Source: Afifella pfennigii DSM 17143
GTDB lineage: Bacteria > Pseudomonadota > Alphaproteobacteria > Rhizobiales > Afifellaceae
Assembly (NCBI RefSeq): GCF_000688515.1
Contig: NZ_JHZK01000021.1
Span: 1 to 62,931, forward strand
DNA: 62,931 nucleotides
Direction of reading: 5' to 3'
The notes beneath the pieces are model-generated. The model worked only from the letters and a program-made list of their open reading frames with translations. It was not told where the DNA came from and ran no database searches. Within the stretch, counting starts at the first letter, position 1; each line of letters opens with the position of its first letter. The position numbers were made by a program, and so were the translations under genes. Of this stretch, positions 18,009-26,925 are shown in pieces.

Positions 18009-18863
18009 TCAGCTATGCGCCCATTCCCAATAGAGGGAGCGGGCCTTCATGCCCATCGGGCCGGGCTGCAGGTCGCGCTCTTCCAGGCGGATGACCGGCA
18101 CCACCTTGGAATAATTGCCGGTGGAGAAGATTTCGTCAGCGGTGAGGAAATCTTCCACCGTCAGGCATTGCTCGCGCACCTCAATCCCCGCCTCGCGCAT
18201 CAGCGCGATCACCCGCTGGCGGGTGATGCCGTTGAGGAAGGTGCGGTTGGGCGCGGGGGTGAAGACGACGCCATCCCTCGCCATGAAGACGTTGGAGGTC
18301 GCCGTCTCGGCGACATTGCCGAGCATGTCGCGCACCAGCGCGTTGTCGAAGCCGCGCGCCTTCGCCTCCAGGATGGCGCGACCGTTATTGGGGTAGAGGC
18401 AGCCCGCCTTGGCGTTGGTCGGCATGCATTCGATGGTCGGGCGGCGGAAGGGCGACAGGGTGAGCGAAAAGCCCTTCGGCTCCGGCATCGGCGTCTCGTA
18501 GAGGCAGAGGCAAAATCTCGTCGATTCGGCGAGCGCCGGCACCGACATGAAGCCGCCTTGCTCCGCCCAGTACATCGGCCGGATATAGATGGCGGCATCT
18601 TTCGGGAATTTCGCCAGCCCCTCCACGGTGAGCGCCATCATCGTCTCCACCTCGACGAGGGCATCGAGCCCGAGCGCCCGCGCCGAGGCGTTGACCCGCT
18701 CGCAATGGCGCTTCAGGTCCGGCATCACCCCCTCGAAGGCGCGCGCCCCGTCGAAGACGGAGGAACCGAGCCACATGGCGTGGCTGCGGGGCCCGAGAAT
18801 CGGCACGTTGCCCTCGTGCCAGTCGCCTTCGAGCCAGGTCCAGGTTCTCGACCAATCCGTCAT
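18009..18863 (-). CDS. ilvE: Branched-chain amino acid aminotransferase-like (class IV PLP enzyme)
   Basis: 284 residues, the length of fold-type IV aminotransferases that interconvert Val, Leu and Ile with their 2-oxo acids. The PLP lysine is in PTNAKAGCLYPNN (near residue 149), followed by VAETATSNVFM, the phosphate-binding glutamate region. The TGNYSKVVPV segment near residue 255 completes the pocket. The N-terminus MWLGSSVFDGARAFEG is the conserved start of the fold. D-amino acid transaminase and aminodeoxychorismate lyase share the fold, so the substrate is not certain. It is monocistronic, divergent from the HAD gene, with no unusual features. Confidence 0.85.
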   Translation of the reverse strand: MTDWSRTWTWLEGDWHEGNVPILGPRSHAMWLGSSVFDGARAFEGVMPDLKRHCERVNASARALGLDALVEVETMMALTVEGLAKFPKDAAIYIRPMYWAEQGGFMSVPALAESTRFCLCLYETPMPEPKGFSLTLSPFRRPTIECMPTNAKAGCLYPNNGRAILEAKARGFDNALVRDMLGNVAETATSNVFMARDGVVFTPAPNRTFLNGITRQRVIALMREAGIEVREQCLTVEDFLTADEIFSTGNYSKVVPVIRLEERDLQPGPMGMKARSLYWEWAHS

Positions 18864-19018
18864 GATGCCCTCTCAACGGCACCTTCTTAGCTCTCCTGCT
18901 GCCCGCAGGCGAGGGGGCGAGACGCTTTGACCGCGCCTCAGCGCAACGGCGGCGTCGGGGCCGGTGGCCTCCACGGCCCGTCCTTGCTAGAGCCTTGGCG
19001 CTGAGAAAGAGGCGCAAC

Positions 19019-19678
19019 ATGGCTCCTGCGATTTTCGTCTTCGACGCCTACGGCACGCTCTTCGACGTGCATGCGGCGGTGCGCCGCCACGCCGAGGCGG
19101 TCGGTCCCGACGCCGAGCGGCTTTCCGCCCATTGGCGGGCCAAGCAGCTGGAATATTCCTGGGTGCGCTCCATGATGGGGCGCTACCTGGATTTCTGGAC
19201 GCTGACGGAACAGGCGCTCGAACACGCCTTCCTCAGCTTCCCCACGGCCGATTCCTCCATGAAGCCGACGCTTCTGGAGGCCTATCGCACGCTCGACTGC
19301 TACCCGGAGGTGCCCAGAGCGCTGAAGCAGTTGAAGGCGGAGGGCAAGGCGCTCGCCATCCTCTCCAACGGTTCGCCGGGCATGCTCGCCTCCGCCGTCT
19401 CCGCCGCCGGTCTTGACGGTCTTTTCGACGAGGTCCTGTCGGTCGACGAGCTCAGGGCCTACAAGACCGACGAGCGCGTCTACGAGCTCGTCGCCACGCG
19501 CTTTCGCGTCTATCCGGAGGCCGTCTCCTTCCAATCCTCCAACCGCTGGGACATCGCCGGGGCGACGGCCTTCGGTTTCCGCACCGTGTGGATCAACCGC
19601 GCCGGCGCCGCCGACGAATATCACGACCTGCCGCCGGTGGCCGAGCTTCCCGACCTTGCCGGCCTGACGCGGCTTTGA
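19019..19678 (+). CDS. Haloacid dehalogenase, type II (L-2-haloacid dehalogenase-like)
   Basis: 219 residues of the HAD superfamily. The nucleophile Asp9 is in VFDAYGTLFD. Motif II is LSNGSP, the lysine lies in AYKTDERVY, and the acidic motif appears as SSNRWDIAGA. This SSNxWDxxGA form is characteristic of L-2-haloacid dehalogenases rather than phosphatases. ATG 19019 is used; an in-frame ATG at 18995 adds an Arg-rich leader. AAAGAGG lies 5-6 bases upstream. It would hydrolyse 2-haloalkanoic acids to hydroxy acids, but the natural substrate is not evident. It is convergent with the SMR gene 28 bp downstream. Confidence 0.9.
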   Translation: MAPAIFVFDAYGTLFDVHAAVRRHAEAVGPDAERLSAHWRAKQLEYSWVRSMMGRYLDFWTLTEQALEHAFLSFPTADSSMKPTLLEAYRTLDCYPEVPRALKQLKAEGKALAILSNGSPGMLASAVSAAGLDGLFDEVLSVDELRAYKTDERVYELVATRFRVYPEAVSFQSSNRWDIAGATAFGFRTVWINRAGAADEYHDLPPVAELPDLAGLTRL

Positions 19679-19706
19679 GCGCTCTCCGATCGCGCTCGTG
19701 CCGGTA

Positions 19707-20048
19707 TCAATGCGGCACGGCGCGAGAGAAGAGATTGATGATGAAGACGCCGGAGACGATGAGACTGAGGCCGACAAGCGCCGGCAGGTCCAGCTTCTGG
19801 CCGTACCAGAGCCAGGCGACGAGGGTGATGAGGACGATGCCGGCTCCCGACCAGATGGCGTAGACGACGCCGGTGGGCATCACCCGCAAGGTCAGCGACA
19901 GGAGCCAGAAGGCGATGGCGTAGCCGACGATGGTGAGAAGGGTGGGCGATAGGCGCGTCAGCCCGTCGGAACGGGCCAGCGCCGTCGTCGCCACGACCTC
20001 CGCCACGATGGCGGCGCCGAGGATGAACCAAATCGTCGTCGGAGCCAT
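19707..20048 (-). CDS. Small multidrug resistance (SMR) efflux protein
   Basis: 113 residues with four transmembrane helices, typical of EmrE/SugE-type dimeric proton-coupled exporters. The essential membrane glutamate is Glu17 in [18 protein letters not shown] (equivalent to EmrE Glu14). [19 protein letters not shown] is the conserved TM3 packing motif, with the YAIWSG signature. The Glu-rich pocket and the YAIWSG motif favour a Qac/EmrE-like cation exporter over a guanidinium exporter, although this is not decisive. It has its own start at 20048 and lies alone between the HAD and LOG genes. It adds to the SmvA-like pump as a second cation-efflux candidate. Confidence 0.9.
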   Translation of the reverse strand: MAPTTIWFILGAAIVAEVVATTALARSDGLTRLSPTLLTIVGYAIAFWLLSLTLRVMPTGVVYAIWSGAGIVLITLVAWLWYGQKLDLPALVGLSLIVSGVFIINLFSRAVPH

Positions 20049-20109
20049 AGACGTCCTTTCCCTGCGATGCGTGTAACGACGCTTGCCTGCCGCCGTGGGC
20101 GATGGCCCT

Positions 20110-20691
20110 TCAGCGTTCGCCGGCGCTGATCCATTTCTCCACGCGCGGCGGCTGGTAGGCGATGAAGCGGTCCAGAAGCTTTTCGGGCGTGGCTTCCACC
20201 ATCAGCATCTGCCGGTGCTCTGCGCGCATGAACGCCTCCGCCGCCTGATGGTCCAGGAAGGCGGCGAGACGGTCGTAGAAGCCGGCGACGTTGAGAAGGC
20301 CGACGGGCTTGGCGTGATGGCCGAGCTGGCCCCAGGTCCACACCTCGAAGAGCTCCTCCAGCGTGCCGGCGCCGCCGGGCAGGGCGATGAAGCCGGCCGC
20401 AAGGTCGCTCATCGTCGCCTTGCGCGCATGCATGGAATCCACTTCCACGAAGCGCGTCAGCCCCTCATGCGCGACTTCCTTGTCGATGAGCGCCCGCGGC
20501 ATCACCCCGACGACCTCGCCGCCCGCCGCAAGCGCGGCATCGGCGAGAATGCCCATCAGCCCCACCTTCGCCCCGCCATAGACGAGGGTGACGCCGCGCC
20601 CCGCCAGTTCGCGCGCCAGGGCTCGCGCTGCGAGAGCGTAGTCGGGGCGGGCCCCCTCGTTGGAGCCGCAGAAGACGCAAATCGCCTGCAT
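20110..20691 (-). CDS. LOG-family protein (nucleoside monophosphate phosphoribohydrolase)
   Basis: 193 residues of the TIGR00730 / Lonely Guy family, which release a free base (cytokinin or other nucleobase) from nucleoside 5'-monophosphates. The signature PGGAGTLEE lies near residue 107, with the partner arginine in the MHARKATM stretch. [13 protein letters not shown] is the typical N-terminus and fixes the start at 20691. Open sequence continues to 20919 but belongs to the 3' end of the next gene read in another frame. It starts 20 bp after the end of the M20 peptidase gene, so it is probably in an operon with it. No plant-association genes accompany it. Confidence 0.92.
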   Translation of the reverse strand: MQAICVFCGSNEGARPDYALAARALARELAGRGVTLVYGGAKVGLMGILADAALAAGGEVVGVMPRALIDKEVAHEGLTRFVEVDSMHARKATMSDLAAGFIALPGGAGTLEELFEVWTWGQLGHHAKPVGLLNVAGFYDRLAAFLDHQAAEAFMRAEHRQMLMVEATPEKLLDRFIAYQPPRVEKWISAGER

Positions 20692-20711
20692 GGATGCTCG
20701 CCGCGCCCCGC

Positions 20712-22094
20712 CTATTCGCCGAGCGCCGTCAGGATGCGCGCCCAGGAACGGGCGCCGCCGTGAAAGCTCTTCAGGTTGTATTTCTCGTTCGGCGAATGGA
20801 TGCGGTCGTCGTCGAGGGCGAAGCCGACGAGAACGGTGTCCATGCCGAGGATGCGCCGGAAGAGGGCGACGATGGGGATGGAGCCGCCCATGCCGATGAG
20901 CTTGGCCTCCTTGCCCCATTCATCCGAGAGCGCCTTGAGCGACTTCTTCACGAAGGCGCTGTCGCCGGGCTGGGTGATGGCCCTCTCGCCGCCATGGCTC
21001 TTGAAGGTGACCGTGCAATCGCCCGGAATGCGCGCCTTGACGAAGGCGTGGAAGGCCTCGCGGATCTTTTCGGGATCCTGCTCGCCGACGAGGCGGAAGG
21101 AGATTTTCGCCGAGGCCTTGGAAGGGATGACCGTCTTGCCGCCCTCGCCGGTATAGCCGCCGATGATGCCGTTGACCTCCGCCGTCGGGCGCGACCAGAT
21201 CTGCTCCAGCGTGGAGTAGCCCTTCTCGCCCGCCGGGATCGACAGCCCCGCCTCGCCGAGGAAGGCCTTCTCGCTGAAGCCGAGGCTTTCCCAGGCCGCC
21301 TTCTCCTCGGCCGTCAGCTCCGGCACGCCCTCGTAGAAACCGGGGATCTGAATGCGCCCGTCCTCGTCCCTGAGATCGGCGAGCACCTTGGCCAGAACGT
21401 GGATCGGATTGCGCGCCGCGCTGCCGTAATGGCCCGAATGCAAATCGTGCGAGGGCCCTTCGATGAAGAGCTCCTCGTAGACAAGCCCGCGCAAGCGTGT
21501 GCTGATGGCCGGCGTCTCGGCGTCCCACATGGAGGTGTCGCAGACAAAGGCGACATCGGCCTTCAGCTCCTCCGCATTGGCGTTGAGGAAGGGCACCAGC
21601 GAGGGGCTGGCCGATTCCTCCTCGCCTTCCAGAAGCACGGTGATGTTGACCGGCAGGCCGCCTTCCTCCGCCATCAGGGCGCGCGCGGCCTCAAAGAAGG
21701 TCATGAACTGACCCTTGTCGTCGGAGGAGCCGCGACCGAGGATGCGCTTTTTTCCATCCTCGCCCGCCACCCTGGGCTCGAAGGGCGGATGCTCCCAAAG
21801 CTCCACCGGGTCGACCGGCTGCACGTCGTAATGGCCGTAGAAGAGGATATGCGGCTTGTCCGCCCCGGCCGCCTTGTAATGGCCGACCACCATCGGATGG
21901 CCGGTGGTGGGGCGCACGGAGGCCTCAAAGCCGATCTCGGCAAGCTGCGCGGCGCAGTATTCGGCCGCCTTCTGGCACTCCTGCGCATAGGCCGGATCGG
22001 CGGAGATGGAGGGGATGCGGATCAGCTGGAACAGGCGCTCCAGCGCCTCGCCGGAGACGGCTTCATCGATGCGGGCGAGCGTATGGTCGAGCAT
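20712..22094 (-). CDS. M20 family metallopeptidase (dipeptidase)
   Basis: 460 residues from ATG 22094 ([21 protein letters not shown]). The open frame runs on to 22517, but the extra 141 residues look like noise. This is a dinuclear zinc peptidase of the M20 dipeptidase group. The metal-binding His and Asp are in GHYDVQPVD, the bridging Asp in GRGSSDDKG, the catalytic pair in LEGEEES, and further ligands in CDTSMW and [11 protein letters not shown]. The dimerisation domain lies about residues 195-350. There is no signal peptide, so it is cytosolic. It precedes the LOG gene in the same direction. Specificity (Xaa-Xaa dipeptides) is inferred from the family. Confidence 0.93.
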   Translation of the reverse strand: MLDHTLARIDEAVSGEALERLFQLIRIPSISADPAYAQECQKAAEYCAAQLAEIGFEASVRPTTGHPMVVGHYKAAGADKPHILFYGHYDVQPVDPVELWEHPPFEPRVAGEDGKKRILGRGSSDDKGQFMTFFEAARALMAEEGGLPVNITVLLEGEEESASPSLVPFLNANAEELKADVAFVCDTSMWDAETPAISTRLRGLVYEELFIEGPSHDLHSGHYGSAARNPIHVLAKVLADLRDEDGRIQIPGFYEGVPELTAEEKAAWESLGFSEKAFLGEAGLSIPAGEKGYSTLEQIWSRPTAEVNGIIGGYTGEGGKTVIPSKASAKISFRLVGEQDPEKIREAFHAFVKARIPGDCTVTFKSHGGERAITQPGDSAFVKKSLKALSDEWGKEAKLIGMGGSIPIVALFRRILGMDTVLVGFALDDDRIHSPNEKYNLKSFHGGARSWARILTALGE

Positions 22095-22341
22095 GTCGGG
22101 CCTTCCGATGGGGCGCGTGGCCGCGCCGGATGTCGAAGGCGTGTTAGCGGATGGAGGGGCTCTGAGGGAAGTGGGAGCGATCTGGATTTCGTGGCGGCGC
22201 CGACTTTTGCGGCCTGCGTCCCGGCTTCGCCCTGCAGCGAGCCGTCGCCGCGCTTGGCCGCTCGTGCCCGGATGTCTCGCGATGCCGCGCCACCGGCCCG
22301 CCCCCGATATCACCGGGGACGGGCTGGGAGCGTTGGCATGA

Positions 22342-22620
22342 TCAGTAGCAGACCTTGCGCGGGCGCCAGACATAGCGGCCCTTATAGGGGTGCCACACGC
22401 GCACCTTGCGCACCTCGCAATAGCCATAGGTGGGATGGCCGTAAGTGGGGCCATGGCCGTGGGCGATGGCCGCGCCCACGCCGAGCGCCGTGGCGCCTGC
22501 GATGATGCCGAGCGCAAGACCCTTGCTGCCGCCGGCCTCAGCGGGCGTGGTGGTGGCGGAAACGGACGCGGCGGCGAGCGTGGCGACGGCGAGCCCGGTG
22601 ATGGCGAACTTCTTCAGCAT
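22342..22620 (-). CDS. Secreted glycine-zipper protein, tandem paralog 1
   Basis: 92 residues. ATG 22620 is fixed by AAGGAGATAGCC immediately upstream. A signal peptide (MLKKFAITGLAVATLAAASV, cut near AEAGG) is followed by a Gly/Ala-rich hydrophobic helix (GLALGIIAGATALGVGAAIA) resembling a glycine zipper. A Tyr/Gly/His-rich tail follows, containing YGYCEVRKVRVW and ending in CY. The two cysteines may form a disulfide. It is about 75% identical to the protein at 22824-23099 by hand alignment. The function is unknown. The combination of zipper helix and basic aromatic tail suggests an envelope-associated protein. Confidence 0.8.
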   Translation of the reverse strand: MLKKFAITGLAVATLAAASVSATTTPAEAGGSKGLALGIIAGATALGVGAAIAHGHGPTYGHPTYGYCEVRKVRVWHPYKGRYVWRPRKVCY

Positions 22621-22763
22621 GGCTATCTCCTTGACGTTCGGGCGAAGCGATGACCGCCCTTGCTGGATAGGTGTTACAACACCCGCCAAAGGTTCACCGT
22701 GCTCCGCGTCACGTGCCGGAGGCGTGCGCTTTTCCCGCGCTCGGGGGCATGAGGCCCGCGCAA

Positions 22764-22800
22764 CGAAAGAGCCCCCGGCGGCGGGCCGGGGGCTCTTTCG
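22764..22800 (-). terminator. Long GC-rich hairpin between the tandem paralogs
   Basis: A perfect 16-bp stem (22764-22779 pairs with 22785-22800) with a 5-base loop. On the minus strand the arms start CGAAAGAGCCCCCGGC and end in CTCTTTCG. It sits 24 bp after the stop of the gene at 22824. The stem embeds the A/T-tracts at its foot, so it can act as a terminator in either direction. Confidence 0.8.
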
Positions 22801-22823
22801 ACGGGCTGATTCTGCGGATGGGA

Positions 22824-23099
22824 TCAGTAGCAGAATTCGCGGCTGCGCCAGACATAGCGGCCCCGGCGCGGGCTCCAGACGCGAACATTGCGGATCTCGC
22901 AGTAACCGTAGACCGGATGGCCGTAATAGGGGCGATGCGAGTTGGCGATGGCCGCGCCCACGCCGAGCGCCGTGGCGCCGGCGATGATGCCGAGAGCGAC
23001 GCCGCGCCCGCCGGCTTCGGCGGAGGTGGTGGAGGCGGTGACGGAGGCGGTCGCGATGGCGGCGACGGCGAGCCCGGTGACAGCGATCTTCTTCAGCAT
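22824..23099 (-). CDS. Secreted glycine-zipper protein, tandem paralog 2
   Basis: 91 residues from ATG 23099, after GAGGGGAACGTC. The layout matches its neighbour at 22342: signal peptide (MLKKIAVTGLAVAAIATASV), glycine-zipper helix (GVALGIIAGATALGVGAAIA), and a C-terminal YGYCEIRNVRVW...CY tail. The zipper and the last 30 residues are the most conserved parts. A strong hairpin lies between the two genes, so each appears to be its own transcript. Tandem duplication with separate termination hints at dosage or differential regulation. I see no similarity to a named family beyond the general layout of small rhizobial surface proteins. Confidence 0.8.
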   Translation of the reverse strand: MLKKIAVTGLAVAAIATASVTASTTSAEAGGRGVALGIIAGATALGVGAAIANSHRPYYGHPVYGYCEIRNVRVWSPRRGRYVWRSREFCY

Positions 23100-23209
23100 G
23101 ACGTTCCCCTCTTTAGGTTCGGGCGAGAGGCTTTCTCGCTCTCGATGGTCAAGGGATAGACCATCGCCCCGAGGGAGGATGTGCGCTCCGTCACAGCCCG
23201 GCGCGGCGC

Positions 23210-23623
23210 CTACTTCTCCTTGAAGTCGAGGGCGGCGCCGTTCATGCAGTAGCGCTGGCCGGTCGGTTGGGGACCGTCGGGGAAGACATGGCCGAGATGG
23301 CCGCCGCATGTGGCGCAGCGGATCTCCGTGCGGCGCATGAAGAAGGAACGGTCCTCGTGCGCCTCCACCGCCTCTGCCGAGATCGGCTGAAAAAAGCTCG
23401 GCCAGCCGGTGCCCGAATCGAACTTCGTGTCGGAGGCGAAAAGCGGCACCCCGCAGCCGGCGCAGTGATACAGCCCGTCGCGTTTCTCAAGATGAAGCGG
23501 CGAGGTGAAGGCACGCTCCGTCCCGTGCTCGCGCAACACCTTGTACTGTTCCGGCGAAAGCGTCTCGCGCCACTCCGCTTCGGTCTTGTCGGTCTTGTCC
23601 ATGTCGGCAGCTTTCTGATCCAT
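23210..23623 (-). CDS. msrB: Peptide-methionine (R)-S-oxide reductase
   Basis: 137 residues from ATG 23623. Other in-frame starts (23632, 23602) have no better ribosome site, so the start is uncertain by a few residues. It reduces the R-sulfoxide of oxidised methionine. Structural zinc is held by two CxxC pairs, CAGC and CATC. The catalytic cysteine is in RYCMNG near the C-terminus, and [10 protein letters not shown] and [11 protein letters not shown] are the family's signature blocks. There is no signal peptide, so it is a cytosolic form. It sits next to the secreted paralog gene on the same strand but has its own upstream region. Confidence 0.95.
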   Translation of the reverse strand: MDQKAADMDKTDKTEAEWRETLSPEQYKVLREHGTERAFTSPLHLEKRDGLYHCAGCGVPLFASDTKFDSGTGWPSFFQPISAEAVEAHEDRSFFMRRTEIRCATCGGHLGHVFPDGPQPTGQRYCMNGAALDFKEK

Positions 23624-23762
23624 AAAGCGCATAGCTAGCCTTGTGGGGCGCCCCGGCAAGTCCCAGCTAGGGGAGCGGTAAAGCTCACTGCTATGCCGCC
23701 GCTTGCCCCGAAATGCTTCGCCCGCTATCGGTCTGACTTTCCCGCTTTAGCCGACCCGACAT

Positions 23763-26132
23763 ATGCCCTCAGAGCAATTCGACTGGACCTTCGCCGCAAT
23801 GGCCGCCCCGTTTCTGGCGGCTCTGATCGCTCCTTTCGCAAAGCGCGTGCTCGGCGCCAATGCGGGATGGCTGCTGGCACTCGCGCCGGCGGCGATGTTC
23901 CTGCATTTTCTCACCTTGCTCGTTCCGGTCGCAGACGGCCAGGTGCTGACGAACGGGCTTTCCTGGGCGCCGCAATTTGGCGTCGAGTTTTCCTATCGCC
24001 TTGACGGGCTCAGCCTTCTCTTTGCGCTTCTGATCAGCGGCATCGGCGCGCTGATCGTCGTCTATTCCGGCGCTTATCTCAAAGGTCACGAGCATCAGGG
24101 GCGCTTCTTTTCCTTCATCCTCCTGTTCATGGGGGCGATGCTCGGCCTGGTGCTGGCCGACGATCTCATCACCCTGTTCATCTATTGGGAACTGACCTCC
24201 ATCACCTCCTTCCTGCTGATCGGCTTCGACCATGCGCGCGAGGCCTCGCGCCGGGCGGCCCTGCAGGCGCTGGTGGTGACGGCGGGGGGCGGATTGTGCC
24301 TGCTCGCCGGCTTTTTGATGATGATCGGGCTGCTCGGCGTCGGCTCCATGTCGGAGGCGATCGCCCTTGGCGAGAGCTTTGCGGCCGACCCGCTCTATCT
24401 GCCGATCCTCATTCTCATTCTTCTCGGCGCCTTCACCAAATCGGCCCAGTTTCCGTTCCATTCCTGGCTGGCCAACGCCATGGAGGCGCCCACCCCCGTC
24501 TCCGCCTATCTGCATTCCGCCACCATGGTGAAGGCGGGCGTCTATCTGTTGCTGCGCGTCCATCCCTTCATGGGCGGCACGGAGGCCTGGACGACGATCC
24601 TGCCGGTCTTCGGCGGCGTGACGCTCATGGCCGGCACGTTCCTTGCGCTGCGCCAGACCGATCTGAAGCTCATTCTCGCCTATACGACGATTGCCTCGCT
24701 CGGCCTTCTGGTCATGCTGGCCGGCACCAGCGTCGATACCGCCATTCTCGGCGCGCTCACCTATCTTCTCGCCCATTCGCTCTTCAAGGGCGGCCTGTTC
24801 ATGGTTGCCGGCACCGTCGACCACGAAGCCGGCAGCCGCGATATCCGCCATCTCGGCGGGCTGGCCCGCGTCATGCCGGTCACCTTCCTGGCGGCGCTCG
24901 TCTGCGCCTGGTCGATGGGCGGGCTTTTCGTCACTCTCGGCTTCTTCGCCAAGGAGGCGATGTATGACGGCCTCCTGCAGGCCGGCGCTTCGGGCCAAAT
25001 CCTTCTCGCCGTCGCCGTTCTCGGCAACGGGCTGATGTTCGCCGCCGCCTTCGCCGTCGCGCTCATTCCCTTTATCGGCGCTCGCCCGCAAGCGTTGGCG
25101 AAGGCCCATGAGGGGCCGGTCGGCTTGTGGCTCGGCCCCGTGCTTCTGGCGATCGCCGGCGTGACGGGCATTGTCTTCGCCAGCTGGACGCAGAACAGCC
25201 TCATCGCGCCGACGCTGATGGCCGTCGCCGGGGCCGAGCCGCCGATGAAGCTCTCCTACGGCATCTACTTCAACGAGGTTCTGGCGCTGTCCGCCGGCAC
25301 CTGGCTTCTGGGTATTGCCGCCTTCCTGGCTCTGCGGCCGCTCCGCGGCGCCATAGCCGGACTCTTATCGGCCATCGGCTGGGGTCCGGATCGCGGCTTC
25401 GATCAGCTCGTGTCGGCTCTCACCAACCTTTCCGCGGCCATCACCCGTTTCATCCAGAACGGCGACCTGATGCGCTACATGACGGTGACCTTCGCCGCTT
25501 TCGCGCTGGCGCTGCTTTTGCCGCTCTTCCTCTTCGGCGAATGGCCGTCCTGGCCGGCCGCCTTTCACCTTGCCTATTACGAATGGGCGGTCGCCGGGCT
25601 TGCCGTCATCGGGCTCATCGCCGTCGTCGTGGCGCGCAACCGCCTCATCGCCATCGTCTCTCTCGGCATCCAGGGCTTTGCCGTCGCCCTCATCTTCATG
25701 CTCTTCGGCGCCCCGGACCTTTCCTTCACCCAGTTCATGGTGGAGACGCTATCCGTCGTCATCCTCGCCCTCGTCATGACGCGGCTGCGCCTGACGCCCT
25801 CCGATCAGCGTGGCACGCTCAAGCGCACCAAGGACGCGACGCTGGCGCTCGCCTGCGGGGTGGGGACGGCGGCGCTGCTTCTCGCCGTCACCGGCCTGCC
25901 GTTCGACGATCGTGTGTCGGAGTTCTTCGCCCAGTATTCTCTCACCATCGCCCATGGCCGCAACATCGTGAACGTCATCATCGTCGACTTCCGCGGCCTC
26001 GATACGTTGGGCGAGATCGGCGTCGTGCTCATTGCCGGCCTCGCCGTCCTCGCCCTTTTGCGCTTTCCCGCGCCCTGGCGGCGACGCGACGAGGATGACC
26101 CCTACGACAACACCCATAAGGAGCAGGCATGA
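23763..26132 (+). CDS. mrpA: Na+/H+ antiporter subunit A (MrpA)
   Basis: Largest subunit of the multisubunit Mrp cation/proton antiporter of the inner membrane, related to NuoL. The 789 residues have many transmembrane helices. The proton-channel core has the conserved [12 protein letters not shown] helix, and the [20 protein letters not shown] loop carries the NuoL-type functional residues. The C-terminus has the DUF4040 stretch ([19 protein letters not shown]) and an MbhE-like helix pair ending near residue 780. MrpB is a separate gene here, so this is the seven-gene type of operon. It overlaps mrpB by 4 bp (ATGA). Confidence 0.95.
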   Translation: MPSEQFDWTFAAMAAPFLAALIAPFAKRVLGANAGWLLALAPAAMFLHFLTLLVPVADGQVLTNGLSWAPQFGVEFSYRLDGLSLLFALLISGIGALIVVYSGAYLKGHEHQGRFFSFILLFMGAMLGLVLADDLITLFIYWELTSITSFLLIGFDHAREASRRAALQALVVTAGGGLCLLAGFLMMIGLLGVGSMSEAIALGESFAADPLYLPILILILLGAFTKSAQFPFHSWLANAMEAPTPVSAYLHSATMVKAGVYLLLRVHPFMGGTEAWTTILPVFGGVTLMAGTFLALRQTDLKLILAYTTIASLGLLVMLAGTSVDTAILGALTYLLAHSLFKGGLFMVAGTVDHEAGSRDIRHLGGLARVMPVTFLAALVCAWSMGGLFVTLGFFAKEAMYDGLLQAGASGQILLAVAVLGNGLMFAAAFAVALIPFIGARPQALAKAHEGPVGLWLGPVLLAIAGVTGIVFASWTQNSLIAPTLMAVAGAEPPMKLSYGIYFNEVLALSAGTWLLGIAAFLALRPLRGAIAGLLSAIGWGPDRGFDQLVSALTNLSAAITRFIQNGDLMRYMTVTFAAFALALLLPLFLFGEWPSWPAAFHLAYYEWAVAGLAVIGLIAVVVARNRLIAIVSLGIQGFAVALIFMLFGAPDLSFTQFMVETLSVVILALVMTRLRLTPSDQRGTLKRTKDATLALACGVGTAALLLAVTGLPFDDRVSEFFAQYSLTIAHGRNIVNVIIVDFRGLDTLGEIGVVLIAGLAVLALLRFPAPWRRRDEDDPYDNTHKEQA

Positions 26133-26545
26133 GCACGGTCATTTTCCGCGCCATCGCGCCTTACCTGACGGCCTTGATGGTTCTGTTCTCCATCTTCGTG
26201 CTGTTGCGGGGCCACAATAATCCCGGTGGCGGCTTCATCGGCGGGCTGATTGCCGCCTCCGCCTTCGCCATTTACGGCATCGCCTATGGCGTGCCGCCGG
26301 TGCGCCGCGCCATGCGTTTCCACCCCATGCAGCTTGCCGCTTTCGGCCTCGTCCTGGCCGCCTTGGCGGGCGTGCCCTCGCTGCTCGTCTCCGTCCCGTA
26401 TCTGACGGGGCTTTGGACCTATCCGACCCTCTTCGGTGTGGAGCTCGCCCTGTCGACGCCGCTGGTTTTCGACATCGGCGTCTATTGCGTCGTCGTCGGC
26501 ACCATCTCCTCCATCGCTCTGTCGCTGGAGGAAAGGGAGCGCTGA
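26129..26545 (+). CDS. mrpB: Na+/H+ antiporter subunit B (MrpB)
   Basis: 138 residues with four transmembrane helices. The [20 protein letters not shown] segment (residues about 29-48) is the MrpB signature. The closing [20 protein letters not shown] helix is also typical. In many alphaproteobacteria this domain is fused to MrpA, but here it stands alone. It overlaps mrpA by 4 bp and mrpC by 1 bp (TGATG), indicating tight translational coupling. Confidence 0.95.
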   Translation: MSTVIFRAIAPYLTALMVLFSIFVLLRGHNNPGGGFIGGLIAASAFAIYGIAYGVPPVRRAMRFHPMQLAAFGLVLAALAGVPSLLVSVPYLTGLWTYPTLFGVELALSTPLVFDIGVYCVVVGTISSIALSLEERER

Positions 26546-26922
26546 TGGAAGGCCCGCTCGCACTTCTCGTCGGCTGTTTCTTCGCCGCCAGCGTCTATCT
26601 GATGCTGTCCGATTCCCTGATCCGCATCCTGATCGGGGTCGTCGTCCTGTCCAACGCGGTCAATCTGCTCATCTTCGTCGCCGGACGCATCGTCAAGGAG
26701 GTGCCGCCGATCATCCCCCTCGGGGCGCAGATCCCGCCGATCGAGACGGCCAATCCCTTGCCCCAGGCGTTGATTTTGACGGCCATCGTCATCTCCTTCT
26801 CGTTCTTTGCCTTCCTGCTCGTCCTCGTCTTCCGCACCTATCAGGCGCTCGGTACCGACAAGACGGACGAGATGCATCTGGCCGAACCGCAGGGCGAGCC
26901 GATACCGCCGAGGGGCTACTGA
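26545..26922 (+). CDS. mrpC: Na+/H+ antiporter subunit C (MrpC)
   Basis: 125 residues, NuoK-like, with three transmembrane helices. SDSLIRILIGVVVLSNAVNLLIF carries the NuoK-type membrane residues, and PLPQALILTAIVISFSFFAF is the conserved final helix block. The start at 26545 shares a base with the mrpB stop; open frame further upstream lies in mrpB. The tail (AEPQGEPIPPRGY) is polar and cytoplasmic. The next gene begins after a 3-base gap. Confidence 0.95.
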   Translation: MEGPLALLVGCFFAASVYLMLSDSLIRILIGVVVLSNAVNLLIFVAGRIVKEVPPIIPLGAQIPPIETANPLPQALILTAIVISFSFFAFLLVLVFRTYQALGTDKTDEMHLAEPQGEPIPPRGY

Positions 26923-26925
26923 GCG

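Noticed and set aside
20692..20919. An N-terminal extension of the LOG gene
   Set aside because: The extension is the M20 peptidase 3' region read in another frame. The conserved LOG start [13 protein letters not shown] lies at 20691.
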